From: Roseburia sp. AM59-24XD | GTDB taxonomy: Bacteria > Bacillota > Clostridia > Lachnospirales > Lachnospiraceae | Assembly: GCF_003478445.1 (NCBI RefSeq) | Contig: NZ_QUET01000014.1 | Location: forward strand, 26,264 to 90,263 | Length of the DNA stretch: 64,000 nt | Direction: 5' to 3' | Part shown: in pieces, positions 63,856 through 64,000 of the stretch | How the letters are laid out: each line of letters opens with the position of its first letter | Position numbering within the stretch: position 1 is the stretch's first letter | Made by a program: the position numbers and the translations under genes | Notes under the pieces: model-generated | Told to the model about the DNA's origin: nothing | Seen by the model: the letters and a program-made list of their open reading frames with translations, nothing else | Database searches by the model: none

Positions 63856-64000
63856 TATGACTAAGACTTCCCATATCAACGATGGAAATCCGCCCATAAT
63901 ATTTCTTATGTCCTAAAAATCAATGAGACATTTTGCCTCGAAAAACATATTTATCCGTGAGCTGTGACTAAAAAATTGACGCAGATCAGTAGGATTTCTG

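Overview
The window looks like chromosome from a spore-forming Clostridia bacterium, most likely a Lachnospiraceae gut commensal. The evidence is a complete spoIIIA operon, spoIVB, a Gram-positive gene order (asp23-nusB-xseA-xseB-ispA-dxs-tlyA-nadK...recN-spoIVB), lipoprotein signals, strong AGGAGG-type ribosome sites and moderate GC. No rRNA, tRNA, insertion sequence, prophage or CRISPR array was seen. Most genes lie on the minus strand.

Layout. 1-509 is the start of an FHA-domain protein (possibly EssC of a type VII secretion system) that runs off the window. 881-8927 holds transport and metabolism genes: a TAXI binding lipoprotein paired with a GltS-type carrier, a duplicated CmpB-like membrane protein, pstS-pstC without pstA/pstB, a siroheme-synthesis dehydrogenase and a Ca/Na antiporter. 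9061-30727 is a large conserved block read right to left: spoIIIAA-AH, then asp23, nusB, xseA, xseB, ispA, dxs, tlyA, nadK, yebC, a giant Ig-like repeat surface protein, recN with an apparent SOS promoter, and spoIVB. 30938-34142 is a plus-strand sugar isomerase/kinase pair.

34270-41964 is an accessory surface/signalling locus: a BspA-type leucine-rich-repeat protein, a membrane Ser/Thr kinase with zinc ribbon and PASTA domains, an unrecognised DNA-binding-like protein, and a divergent PPC-domain secreted protein. 42406-51840 holds a YoaK-type membrane protein, cysK, greA, purA, purB, purF and a GH3 lipoprotein. 52001-52888 carries two tiny cysteine/glycine-rich paralogues with near-identical sigma-K-like promoters, so they are probable late spore-coat or mother-cell proteins. 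The rest is aroC, a chemotaxis receptor, potABCD, two small unknown genes, a HAD phosphatase, an AraC regulator and a HisC/CobD-like aminotransferase.

Two cross-cutting observations stand out. First, seven genes (spoIVB, the Ig-like protein, spoIIIAE, xylB, the PPC protein, potC, potB) each carry one single-base frameshift, six of them in or next to a short homopolymer; this pattern suggests assembly error more than decay. Second, several intergenic regions contain non-coding structure: a dispersed terminator-like repeat at three loci, a run of three hairpins upstream of greA ending in a terminator, and a predicted three-way-junction RNA at 42064-42112.
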